Both the position numbers and the translations under genes were made by a program. A stretch of 64,000 nt of DNA from an uncultured Ruegeria sp. (GTDB taxonomy: Bacteria; Pseudomonadota; Alphaproteobacteria; Rhodobacterales; Rhodobacteraceae): positions 372,001 to 436,000 of the forward strand of contig NZ_CANMQQ010000002.1 of assembly GCF_947500045.1 (NCBI RefSeq), in the 5' to 3' direction. The stretch's first letter is position 1, and every line of letters starts with the position of its first letter. The notes under the pieces were generated by a model. The model was not told the origin of the DNA, made no database searches, and worked only from the letters and a program-made list of their open reading frames with translations. Below are positions 43,797 through 51,551 of the stretch, piece by piece.

Positions 43797-44666
43797 TCAG
43801 GACCCAGAGCTTTGGCCAAATTTGCGAAACAGTTTCGTCCGGTCGAACGCCTGTTCCAGTTCTTCCGTGCGTTCTTTGACGCTGTCCCACAGACGTTCCT
43901 GCATTTCGGCGATTACGCATTCCAGCAGAACCAAAAGTGAGGCCATGGAGTCCCAAGCTGACGGAACCGCGATGCGCGCGGCGAATGTGTGTTTCGCAAG
44001 TTGGTGAATGGGGGAACGCCATTGATCCGTCAGCAGCACAACCTCGGCCCCTCGTTCGTGGCAGAGCTGCCCGATCAGTAGGGTGGTGTTTTCGTACCGT
44101 CGCACATCCAGGGCCACCAATACGTCGCCTTCCCGCACTTCCAGCAGATCATGCGTCCAAGAGGCCGCATCAGATAGCAGCTTTACGTCGGGACGTATCA
44201 TCTGCAGGTGAAGATACAGATATTGCGCCAGTGTCCCGGTAATGCGCCCTCCGGTTATGAAAATGCGCCGATCCGGATCGCACAGCATCCGGCACAAACT
44301 GTCGAATTTTTCCGGATCCACCTCATCAATCGAACGGCGCTGGTTTTCCAGGGCCTGCCGGGAATACCGATTGAGAATATGTTCTTCCGGCAGATCATTC
44401 TGCCACACATCCCGCTTGGCAACTGGCCCCGAGATCATCTCTTTTACTTCGCCCCGGATTGCGGCTTGAAACTGGGGATAGCCCCCAAACCCGGTTTTTT
44501 GCAGCATCCGCGCAACCGTGGTGGTCGAAACCGAAGCGATGCTGGCCAGTTCCGTAATGCTGCCAAGGCCCGCCATTGGATAATCATCCAGCAGCACATT
44601 CACCAACTGCCGCTCGGATGGGGTCATCGTTTCACGATGGGCAAGGAGCCTTTCAGTTACGCGCAC
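43797..44666 (-). CDS. RpiR/MurR-family transcriptional regulator
   Basis: 289 residues from a GTG at 44666 with AAAGGA 7 nt upstream. N-terminal HTH_6 domain (TPSERQLVNVLLDDYP; ITELASIASVSTTTVARMLQKTGF) and C-terminal SIS domain (~115-255; IFITGGRITGTLAQYLYLHLQ), which normally binds phosphosugars or other small ligands. It is divergent from the amidohydrolase-TRAP operon with 123 nt between, so it is the probable regulator of that operon. RpiR proteins also control amino-acid and amine catabolism in this group. Confidence 0.9.
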   Translation of the reverse strand: MRVTERLLAHRETMTPSERQLVNVLLDDYPMAGLGSITELASIASVSTTTVARMLQKTGFGGYPQFQAAIRGEVKEMISGPVAKRDVWQNDLPEEHILNRYSRQALENQRRSIDEVDPEKFDSLCRMLCDPDRRIFITGGRITGTLAQYLYLHLQMIRPDVKLLSDAASWTHDLLEVREGDVLVALDVRRYENTTLLIGQLCHERGAEVVLLTDQWRSPIHQLAKHTFAARIAVPSAWDSMASLLVLLECVIAEMQERLWDSVKERTEELEQAFDRTKLFRKFGQSSGS

Positions 44667-44709
44667 AGAATAGTCCTTTTTTAGTTGTTCGCTATCATAT
44701 GTATAAATT

Positions 44710-44752
44710 TTGACATCCGAAACAGTTATGGTGAATTTTTTTCAGGAAAATT
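44710..44752 (+). promoter_or_regulatory. Candidate promoter and operator of the amidohydrolase-TRAP operon
   Basis: The divergent region holds a perfect -35-like TTGACA (44710-44715). Downstream is the imperfect inverted repeat AATTTTTTTCAGGAAAATT (44734-44752), with half-sites AATTTT/AAAATT. A similar repeat lies before the ligase gene (48615-48633). The -10 is not clear. Assignment to the RpiR regulator is an inference from position. Confidence 0.4.
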
Positions 44753-44789
44753 ATTGACAGGAGATTGATGGGTGTAGAAATCTTTCCCC

Positions 44790-45584
44790 ATGGAATCACC
44801 TGACAGCCTTTCGCCTGCTGGGCATCTGGATTTTGGGCCGGCCGTTCACACGCTGGAACCAACGGGTAAACCGTCGGTTATCGTGGTTTGTGAACATGCA
44901 ACGCATCGGATTCCAGAGGGGCTGGAAGATTTGGGCCTAAGCCCGAAGGCCTTGCGCAGTCATATCGCGTGGGACCCCGGTGCACTGCCGGTGGCACAAG
45001 CCATTGCACGACAGATGTCTGCAACAACGGTCTATGGGGGCGTTTCGCGGCTTGTGTATGACTGCAATCGTCCACCTGAAGCCAGCGATGCGATGCCTTC
45101 CCAAAGTGAGGATTTCGCCATCCCAGGGAACGCTTCTTTGTCTGAAAGTGAACGCAAGGCGCGGGTCGATAAAATCTATCGGCCTTTTTGCGCCGAACTT
45201 GAGACGATGTTGGACCGCTATCGGGATACGCTAGAGCTGATGGTGACAATCCACAGCTTTACACCGGTCTATCGCGGGCAGAACCGGTCCGTCGAATTGG
45301 GTCTGCTGCATGGTGAAGACGATCGCTTTGCTTTGAAAATGCTGGAAAATACGCCCTCAGACCTGCCGCTGGTTACGCGCCTGAATGAGCCGTATTCAGC
45401 GTTAGACGGCGTGGCGCATACGCTGGATTGTCATGCCGCACCTCGCGGATTGCTGAACGTCATGATCGAAATTCGCAACGACCTGGTTGAAACGCCGGAA
45501 CAACAACAGGCCATAGCCAATGATCTGGTTCCTTGGATAGACAAAACGCTGAGCGTCGTTCGGGGCGAGGACGTCGTGCAATGA
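44790..45584 (+). CDS. N-formylglutamate amidohydrolase-family protein
   Basis: 264 residues. FGase fold: VIVVCEHATHRIPEGLEDLG, IAWDPGALPVAQAIAR, VYGGVSRLVYDCNRPP, VTIHSFTPVYRG and GVAHTLDCHAAPRGLLNVMIEIRND, with the zinc-binding Glu/His residues conserved. True FGases (HutG) sit with histidine genes. Here it heads a TRAP transporter - glutamine-synthetase-like - dehydrogenase operon, so it may hydrolyse a gamma-glutamyl or other N-substituted glutamate instead. The stop overlaps the dctQ start in ATGA (45581-45584). Confidence 0.85.
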   Translation: MESPDSLSPAGHLDFGPAVHTLEPTGKPSVIVVCEHATHRIPEGLEDLGLSPKALRSHIAWDPGALPVAQAIARQMSATTVYGGVSRLVYDCNRPPEASDAMPSQSEDFAIPGNASLSESERKARVDKIYRPFCAELETMLDRYRDTLELMVTIHSFTPVYRGQNRSVELGLLHGEDDRFALKMLENTPSDLPLVTRLNEPYSALDGVAHTLDCHAAPRGLLNVMIEIRNDLVETPEQQQAIANDLVPWIDKTLSVVRGEDVVQ

Positions 45585-46162
45585 AGTTGATGGCCGCATA
45601 TGTGCGCATGGTCGATGCGATGAATTATCGGATCGGGCGGATCATGATGTGGGGCCTGTTTGTGATGATGGGTATCCTGCTGTGGTCCTCGATCTCGAAA
45701 ACCTTCTTTCTGCCGTCTCTCTGGACGCTGGAAATGGCGCAGTTTGCGATGGTGACCTACTACATCATCGGAGGTCCGTACTCGATCCAGATGGGCTCGA
45801 ACGTACGCATGGATCTTTTCTATCATAACTGGAGCCCGCGTCGGAAAGCATGGTTCGACGCTTGTACGGTGCTGTTGCTTATTCTCTATCTCGGTGTGCT
45901 GTTCTATGGGGGGCTGGGTTCGACGGCCTACAGCCTGGGATATTGGGGGGATGAGCCGGTTGCCTACTTCACAGGGCTCGTCACCGGAAGCGAGGAAATC
46001 GGAAGACTCGAACGCTCATCCACGGCGTGGCGACCCTATATTTGGCCGGTTAAGGCGATCATGGTGTTCGGTTTCTTCCTGATGCTGCTGCAGGCAATTT
46101 CCGAGTTTTTCAAAGACATTGCGCGGATCAACGGGCAGGAAATCGGGGTCAGGCGGGCATGA
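45581..46162 (+). CDS. TRAP transporter small permease (DctQ)
   Basis: 193 residues from the ATG at 45581, which overlaps the amidohydrolase stop. Four membrane helices with the family stretch WTLEMAQFAMVTYYIIGGPY and NVRMDLFYHNWSPRRKAWFD. An insertion of about 40 residues between helices 3 and 4 (GYWGDEPVAYFTGLVTGSEE) makes it longer than usual. It pairs with the DctM subunit, whose start overlaps its end by 4 nt. Confidence 0.92.
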   Translation: MKLMAAYVRMVDAMNYRIGRIMMWGLFVMMGILLWSSISKTFFLPSLWTLEMAQFAMVTYYIIGGPYSIQMGSNVRMDLFYHNWSPRRKAWFDACTVLLLILYLGVLFYGGLGSTAYSLGYWGDEPVAYFTGLVTGSEEIGRLERSSTAWRPYIWPVKAIMVFGFFLMLLQAISEFFKDIARINGQEIGVRRA

Positions 46163-47478
46163 GCCAAGAATATATCGCCATCTTCATGTTCGCCTCGATG
46201 ATGCTGATGCTTTTTACCGGCCAGCGCGTTTTTGGTGCTATCGGCGCAGTCGCGGCCATAGCGGCGCTGGTGCTATGGGGCACAGGTGGACAGGACATTC
46301 CCTTTTCGGCTGCGATGAAGCTGATGAAGTGGTACCCACTGCTCACGCTGCCGATGTTTATATTTATGGGTTATGTCCTTAGCGAAAGCCGGTTGGCAGA
46401 TGACCTCTATCGCATGTTCCACGTCTGGATGGGACCTGTGAACGGAGGGCTGGCGATTGGCACAATCGGGCTGATGGTCTTGGTTTCGGCGATGAACGGC
46501 CTCAGCGTGGCCGGCATGGCCATCGGGGCAACGATCGCTTTGCCCGAACTTCTACGACGCGGGTATGACAAGACGATGGTGACAGGGGTCATTCAGGCCG
46601 GGTCGAGCCTTGGTATCCTCGTGCCGCCTTCGGTTGTTCTGGTGCTTTACGCCATGATCGCGCGTCAACCTGTCGGTCAGCTGTGGCTGGCTGGGATTGT
46701 ACCGGGGCTGCTGATGGCATCGCTATTTATCCTTTATATCTGGATACGCTGTCGCATTCAGCCAGAGCTTGGCCCGGCGATGGAAGACGCGCACGAAGTA
46801 CCACGGGCCGAGAAACTCCGATTGCTGGGTGCGGGCGCGTTGCCGCTGATTATCTTCGCAGCAATGATGATCCCATTCGTCAATGGCTGGACTTCGCTTG
46901 TCGAAAGCTCGGCACTTGGGGCGCTGGCAGCACTGGTGGCATCGGTTCTCAAACGCCGGATGACGTGGAAAATCTTTGAGGACTGCACCAAGCAGACGCT
47001 GGCCATATCCTGCATGTTCATGTGGATTATTCTTGCCGCGTTAGGCTTTGGGGCTGTGTTTGATGGATTGGGCGCGGTCAAGGCAATCGACAGCCTGTTC
47101 ACCGAACAGCTGAGTTTGTCACCTTGGGTTATCCTGATCCTGATGCAGCTAAGCTTTATCGTCATGGGTACTTTCCTGGACGACACGGCGATGCTGGTCA
47201 TCGTGGCCCCACTTTATGTGCCGCTTGTCGGTGCGCTGGGTTTTGACCTGATCTGGTATGGTGTGCTGTATACGATCACCACGCAGATCGCATATATGAC
47301 GCCGCCTTTCGGATATAACCTGTTCCTGATGCGTGCGATGGCCCCACCAGAGATCAGTCTGAAAGACATCTATCGCTCGATCTTTCCCTTTGTCGGCGTG
47401 ATGGTTCTGGCGCTCGTGATAATCATGATGTTCCCCGAGATCGCCCTTTGGCTGCCCGGTTATGTTTATGGAAAATAA
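46159..47478 (+). CDS. TRAP transporter large permease (DctM)
   Basis: 439 residues with about twelve helices. Family blocks: LPMFIFMGYVLSESRLADDLY, MNGLSVAGMAIGATIALPELLRRGYD (part), IQAGSSLGILVPPSVVLVLYA, GTFLDDTAMLVIVAPLYVPL and TQIAYMTPPFGYNLFLMR. It moves the solute across the inner membrane using a Na+ gradient. The start forms an ATGA overlap with dctQ. A 5-bp hairpin (47486-47500) between it and dctP may set the higher level of the binding protein. Confidence 0.95.
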   Translation: MSQEYIAIFMFASMMLMLFTGQRVFGAIGAVAAIAALVLWGTGGQDIPFSAAMKLMKWYPLLTLPMFIFMGYVLSESRLADDLYRMFHVWMGPVNGGLAIGTIGLMVLVSAMNGLSVAGMAIGATIALPELLRRGYDKTMVTGVIQAGSSLGILVPPSVVLVLYAMIARQPVGQLWLAGIVPGLLMASLFILYIWIRCRIQPELGPAMEDAHEVPRAEKLRLLGAGALPLIIFAAMMIPFVNGWTSLVESSALGALAALVASVLKRRMTWKIFEDCTKQTLAISCMFMWIILAALGFGAVFDGLGAVKAIDSLFTEQLSLSPWVILILMQLSFIVMGTFLDDTAMLVIVAPLYVPLVGALGFDLIWYGVLYTITTQIAYMTPPFGYNLFLMRAMAPPEISLKDIYRSIFPFVGVMVLALVIIMMFPEIALWLPGYVYGK

Positions 47479-47529
47479 TTAGAAGGCCCGGCAAACGGGC
47501 ACATAAACTTCAACGGAGAGGAAATTGAC

Positions 47530-48564
47530 ATGACGACAAGACGTAAGTTTTTGAAAACTGCCGGGGTAGGGGTCGCTGCTGCGCCTCTGGCCGCACCAGC
47601 GCTTGCGCAAAGTACGATTACATGGCGGATGCAGACCTATGCTGGGCCAGCACTGGCTGCACATGTGATCGATCCGGCCATCGAGATGTTCAACAAGATC
47701 GCTGGCGACCGCATGCAGATCGAGCTGTTCTACGCCGACCAACTGGTTCCGACTGGAGAGCTGTTCCGCGCCATGCAAAAGGGCACAATCGACGCGGTGC
47801 AGTCCGATGATGACTCGATGGCCTCGCCCACTGAGGTCACCGTGTTCGGCGGCTACTTCCCCTTTGCCTCGCGCTATTCGCTGGACGTGCCGGTTCTGTT
47901 CAACCAGTGGGGCCTGAACGAGATATGGGACGAAGAATACTCCAAAGTTGGGGTCAAACATATCAGCGCTGGTGCATGGGATCCGTGCCATTTCGCGACC
48001 AAGGATCCGATCAACTCGCTGGAGGACATGAAGGGCAAACGTATCTTCACATTCCCAACTGCGGGTCGGTTCCTGTCGCAGTTCGGCGTGGTGCCGGTGA
48101 CGCTGCCATGGGAAGATATCGAGGTCGCGGTTCAGACCGGTGAGTTGGACGGTATCGCATGGTCGGGCATCACCGAAGATTACACCGTTGGTTGGGCGGA
48201 TGTGACCAACTATTTCCTGACCAACAACATCTCGGGTGCTTGGGCGGGTCACTTCTTTGCCAATATGGACCGCTGGAACGAGCTGCCTGAAGATCTGCAA
48301 ACCCTGTTCAAGGTCTGCTGTGATCAGTCACACTACTATCGCCAGTGGTGGTATTGGGGCGGAGAGGCCAATCTGCGGGTCAACGGCACAAAGATGCAGT
48401 TGACGACCATCCCAGATGAGGAATGGGCTACCGTTGAAGGAGCGGCCGTGAAATTCTGGGATGAGATTGCGGCGGAATCTGAGACCAAGGCAAAGGTCGT
48501 GGATATCTTCAAACGCTACAATGCCGAAATGCTCAAGGCCGGGCGGCCTTATCGCTACGGCTGA
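47530..48564 (+). CDS. TRAP transporter substrate-binding protein (DctP)
   Basis: 344 residues. Twin-arginine signal MTTRRKFLKTAGVGVAAAPL, cleaved after about residue 26 (ALAQS). DctP fold with FNKIAGDRMQIELFYADQLV, PTGELFRAMQKGTIDAVQSD, GKRIFTFPTAGRFLSQFG, and the aromatic-rich HYYRQWWYWGGEANLRVNG. It belongs to the branch usually assigned to mannitol-, C4- or keto-acid-type ligands, but the context (ligase, dehydrogenases) suggests a different solute. An ideal GGAGAGG ribosome binding site precedes the ATG. Confidence 0.93.
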   Translation: MTTRRKFLKTAGVGVAAAPLAAPALAQSTITWRMQTYAGPALAAHVIDPAIEMFNKIAGDRMQIELFYADQLVPTGELFRAMQKGTIDAVQSDDDSMASPTEVTVFGGYFPFASRYSLDVPVLFNQWGLNEIWDEEYSKVGVKHISAGAWDPCHFATKDPINSLEDMKGKRIFTFPTAGRFLSQFGVVPVTLPWEDIEVAVQTGELDGIAWSGITEDYTVGWADVTNYFLTNNISGAWAGHFFANMDRWNELPEDLQTLFKVCCDQSHYYRQWWYWGGEANLRVNGTKMQLTTIPDEEWATVEGAAVKFWDEIAAESETKAKVVDIFKRYNAEMLKAGRPYRYG

Positions 48565-48572
48565 TGAAACTT

Positions 48573-48600
48573 GACCGGCCCGTTTTCTGGCGGGCCGGTC
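48573..48600 (+). repeat. Strong stem-loop after dctP
   Basis: GACCGGCCCG (48573-48582) pairs exactly with CGGGCCGGTC (48591-48600). No T-run follows. It could protect the transporter mRNA or reduce read-through into the ligase gene. Confidence 0.75.
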
Positions 48601-48614
48601 GCTATATGGGTCAA

Positions 48615-48633
48615 GAATTTTCGTCGAAAATTC
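48615..48633 (+). promoter_or_regulatory. Perfect palindrome upstream of the ligase gene, candidate operator
   Basis: GAATTTTCG-T-CGAAAATTC is a 19-bp perfect inverted repeat, 22 nt before the ATG at 48655; the pairing extends one more base on each side (48614 and 48634). Its AATTTT/AAAATT half-sites match those upstream of the amidohydrolase gene (44734-44752), with a spacer 2 bp shorter. It may be the binding site of the local RpiR regulator. Confidence 0.45.
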
Positions 48634-48654
48634 TCGCGCATTTTGAGGTAATTT

Positions 48655-50007
48655 ATGCTGACACTCGAACACCTTAAGACGCAGGTTTCTGCTGGTGAGA
48701 TTGATACTGTATTGGTGTGTATGGTTGACATGCAGGGTCGTTTGATGGGGAAACGCTTCCATGCGGGTCACTTTGTTGCAGGTGCGTGGGAAGAGACGCA
48801 TTGCTGCAATTACTTGCTGGCCACGGATCTGGAGATGGGAACACCGGATGGCTATGCCTCGACCAGTTGGGAGCGGGGGTACGGCGATTATGTGATGAAG
48901 CCTGATCTGAGCACACTGCGCCCGGTGCCGTGGCTTGAAGGCACGGCGATGGTGATGTGCGATGTGTTGGATCATCATACGCATGAAGAGGTGCCGCATG
49001 CGCCTCGGTCGATCCTGAAGCGTCAGGTGAACCGACTGAAAGCGATGGGTTATGACGCGATGTGCGCGACGGAGCTGGAGTTCTTTCTATTCGAGAAAAG
49101 TTTTGATCAGATCCGCAAAGAAGGTTTCCGTGATCTGGAGCCGATCTCGGGCTATAACGAAGACTACCATATCCTTCAGACCACCAAGGAAGAGCATGTG
49201 ATGCGCCCGATCCGCAACCATCTGTGGAATGCGGGGATACCGGTCGAGAACTCGAAAGGTGAGGCCGAGACTGGGCAAGAAGAACTGAACATCAAATATG
49301 CGGCGGCGATGGAGACGGCCGAGTATCACTCGATCGCCAAGAACGCCGTGAAAGAGATTGCCTGGCAGCATGGCCATGCGGCGACGTTTTTACCGAAATG
49401 GCACCATGAAAAGGTCGGCAGTTCGTCCCATGTCCACCAGTCGCTTTGGGCGGAGGGGCGCCCCATCTTTTTCGACGAAAAAGATCCGCTTGGCATGTCG
49501 GATGTGATGAAATGCTACATGGCGGGTCTGTTGAAATACGCCGCCGATTACACCTATTTCATGGCACCCTACATCAATAGCTACAAGCGGTTCATGAAGG
49601 GGACCTTTGCGCCGACGCGGATCATTTGGTCGGTGGACAACCGCACGGCCGGGTTCCGCCTGTGCGGCGATGGAACCAAATCGGTTCGGGTGGAGTGCCG
49701 AATACCGGGCTCGGACATGAATCCCTATCTGGCGATGGCGGGGATGCTGGCAGCCGGGATCGCTGGCATAGAACAGGGGCTGGAGCTGCAGCCTCCGACC
49801 CAAGGGGATGTCTATCAGGGCGAGACCGGGATGATCCCCGGCAACCTGCGCTCAGCGCGGGATGCGTTGAATGGATCGGCTATGTTGCGATCGGCCATGG
49901 GCGATGAGGTGGTCGATCACTATACCCGCGCGGCTGAGGTGGAGATCGAAGAATTCGAACGTGTGGTGACCGATTGGGAAATAGCACGCGGGTTCGAGCG
50001 AGCTTAG
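48655..50007 (+). CDS. Glutamine synthetase-family gamma-glutamyl-amine ligase
   Basis: 450 residues. GS fold: N-terminal beta-grasp (VLVCMVDMQGRLMGKRF), then the catalytic domain with TELEFFLFEKS, AETGQEELNIKYA, GSSSHVHQSLW (ATP/ammonium region), FAPTRIIWSVDNRTAGFRLC and VECRIPGSDMNPYLAMAGML. It is not the housekeeping GlnA, lacking the usual adenylylation block, and clusters with enzymes such as PuuA and IpuC that glutamylate amines. With two dehydrogenases and an amidohydrolase beside it, an ATP-dependent gamma-glutamylation of an imported amine is likely. GAGG lies 7-8 nt before the ATG. Confidence 0.88.
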   Translation: MLTLEHLKTQVSAGEIDTVLVCMVDMQGRLMGKRFHAGHFVAGAWEETHCCNYLLATDLEMGTPDGYASTSWERGYGDYVMKPDLSTLRPVPWLEGTAMVMCDVLDHHTHEEVPHAPRSILKRQVNRLKAMGYDAMCATELEFFLFEKSFDQIRKEGFRDLEPISGYNEDYHILQTTKEEHVMRPIRNHLWNAGIPVENSKGEAETGQEELNIKYAAAMETAEYHSIAKNAVKEIAWQHGHAATFLPKWHHEKVGSSSHVHQSLWAEGRPIFFDEKDPLGMSDVMKCYMAGLLKYAADYTYFMAPYINSYKRFMKGTFAPTRIIWSVDNRTAGFRLCGDGTKSVRVECRIPGSDMNPYLAMAGMLAAGIAGIEQGLELQPPTQGDVYQGETGMIPGNLRSARDALNGSAMLRSAMGDEVVDHYTRAAEVEIEEFERVVTDWEIARGFERA

Positions 50008-50016
50008 AGGGTCGGA

Positions 50017-50086
50017 GCGAGGGGCCAGCCCCTCGCGCACCCCGAGGTATTTTTAGCCAGATGAAACAGGGGATCCTGTTTCTTTC
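50017..50086. repeat. Intergenic palindromic element (dispersed-repeat type)
   Basis: GCGAGGGGC-CA-GCCCCTCGC (50017-50036) is followed by CACCCCGAGGTATTTTTAGC and a second stem AAACAGG-GGAT-CCTGTTT (50065-50082). I recall similar blocks ending in 'GTATTTTTAGCCAGATGAAA' from many intergenic sites in Rhodobacteraceae genomes. Only one copy is in this window, so the repeat status is from memory, not shown here. Confidence 0.5.
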
Positions 50087-50101
50087 GGAGATGGAGTGGA
50101 T

Positions 50102-51484
50102 ATGGGGCAGATGTTGAAATGCATCTCACCGATTGATGGGTCGGTTTTTGCAGAGCGCGAAGTGGTATCGCGCGAGGCGGCGTTTGAAGCCGCGAGGCAG
50201 GCAAAAGCTGCGCAATCGGGCTGGGCGGCGCGACCATTGCAGGAACGAATTGATCTTGTGATGGCAGGTGTTGCCGCCGTTGGCGCGATGAATGATGAGA
50301 TCGTACCGGAACTGGCGCATATGATGGGGCGCCCGGTGCGCTATGGCGGCGAGTTTGGCGGCTTCAATGAACGCGCCAGCCATATGGCGGAGATTGCCGA
50401 GACGGCTCTGGCTGATATCGCGGTGGGTGAGGACGCGAGTTTCAAACGCTACATCAAGCGCATCCCGCATGGTGTGGTCTTTGTGGTGGCGCCCTGGAAC
50501 TATCCTTACATGACGGCAATTAATACCGTTGCACCGGCGTTGATTGCGGGCAATACCGTGATCCTGAAACATGCCACGCAGACCCTGCTGGTGGGCGAAC
50601 GCATGGCGCGGGCTTTCCATGCAGCGGGTGTGCCGGAAGATGTGTTCCAGAATATCTTTCTGAGCCATGACGTGACCAATGATCTGATCGCGGGCAATGC
50701 GTTCGACTTCGTGAACTTCACCGGTTCGGTCGGCGGTGGCCAGGCGATGGAACGCGCGGCGGCGGGGACCTTTACCGGTGTTGGCACAGAACTGGGCGGC
50801 AAGGATCCGGGCTATGTCATGGAAGACGCCGATCTGGATGCGGCCGTCGATACCCTGATCGACGGAGCCATGTTCAACGCGGGCCAGTGCTGCTGTGGGA
50901 TCGAACGGATTTACGTGCATGAAAGCCTTTATGATGACTTCGTTGCCAAGGCGGTGGAGATCGTGAAGGGCTACAAGCTGGGCAACCCATTGGACACTGC
51001 GACAACGATTGGCCCGATGGCCAATGTGCGCTTTGCCAATGAGGTGCGCGCGCAGATCGCCGAGGCGGTCGCAGCAGGCGCAGTGGCCCATATCGAAACC
51101 TTAGCCGAGGATGATGGCGGTGCCTACCTGACGCCGCAGATCCTGACAGGCGTGACTCATGACATGCGCGTAATGCGGGATGAGAGCTTTGGCCCCGTGG
51201 TGGGCATCATGAAAGTGTCCTCGGATGGAGAGGCCATCGCGCTGATGAATGACAGTGAATTCGGCCTGACTGCCAGTCTTTGGACCCGCGATCTTGACCG
51301 TGCCGCTCGGGTCGGCGACCAGGTTGAAACCGGCACCGTATTTATGAACAGGGCCGATTATCTGGACCCTGGCCTGTGCTGGACGGGCTGCAAGAATACC
51401 GGTCGCGGTGGTGGCTTGTCCGTCATCGGCTACCACAACCTGACACGTCCCAAATCCTATCACCTAAAAAAGGTCACGGGCTAA
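50102..51484 (+). CDS. NAD(P)-dependent aldehyde dehydrogenase
   Basis: 460 residues from the ATG at 50102 (GGAG upstream). Motifs: VVAPWNYPYMTAINTVAPAL, FTGSVGGGQAMERAA, TELGGKDPGYV (general base E230), and FNAGQCCCGIERIYVHE with C264 as the expected nucleophile in an unusual triple cysteine. FGPVVGIMKVS lies in the C-terminal part. It is slightly shorter than typical ALDHs. It is placed between a gamma-glutamyl ligase gene and an alcohol dehydrogenase gene, so it probably oxidises the aldehyde made by the latter to an acid. Confidence 0.93.
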   Translation: MGQMLKCISPIDGSVFAEREVVSREAAFEAARQAKAAQSGWAARPLQERIDLVMAGVAAVGAMNDEIVPELAHMMGRPVRYGGEFGGFNERASHMAEIAETALADIAVGEDASFKRYIKRIPHGVVFVVAPWNYPYMTAINTVAPALIAGNTVILKHATQTLLVGERMARAFHAAGVPEDVFQNIFLSHDVTNDLIAGNAFDFVNFTGSVGGGQAMERAAAGTFTGVGTELGGKDPGYVMEDADLDAAVDTLIDGAMFNAGQCCCGIERIYVHESLYDDFVAKAVEIVKGYKLGNPLDTATTIGPMANVRFANEVRAQIAEAVAAGAVAHIETLAEDDGGAYLTPQILTGVTHDMRVMRDESFGPVVGIMKVSSDGEAIALMNDSEFGLTASLWTRDLDRAARVGDQVETGTVFMNRADYLDPGLCWTGCKNTGRGGGLSVIGYHNLTRPKSYHLKKVTG

Positions 51485-51491
51485 GGGCGCC

Positions 51492-51528
51492 GGCCTGCTC
51501 TGAACTTACGCCCTCGCCAGAGCAGGCC
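51492..51528 (+). repeat. Stem-loop between aldehyde and alcohol dehydrogenase genes
   Basis: GGCCTGCTCTG (51492-51502) pairs perfectly over 11 bp with CAGAGCAGGCC (51518-51528), with a 15-nt loop. There is no T-run. It is the third strong intercistronic hairpin in this operon (after 48573 and 50017), which suggests mRNA processing or differential stability. Confidence 0.75.
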
Positions 51529-51551
51529 CCAAAATACAAAGGAAACCTGAC

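Noticed and set aside
47530..48564. Naming the TRAP transporter after a specific substrate (mannitol, C4-dicarboxylate)
   Set aside because: The DctP sequence alone does not define the ligand, and the surrounding enzymes suggest an amine rather than these solutes.
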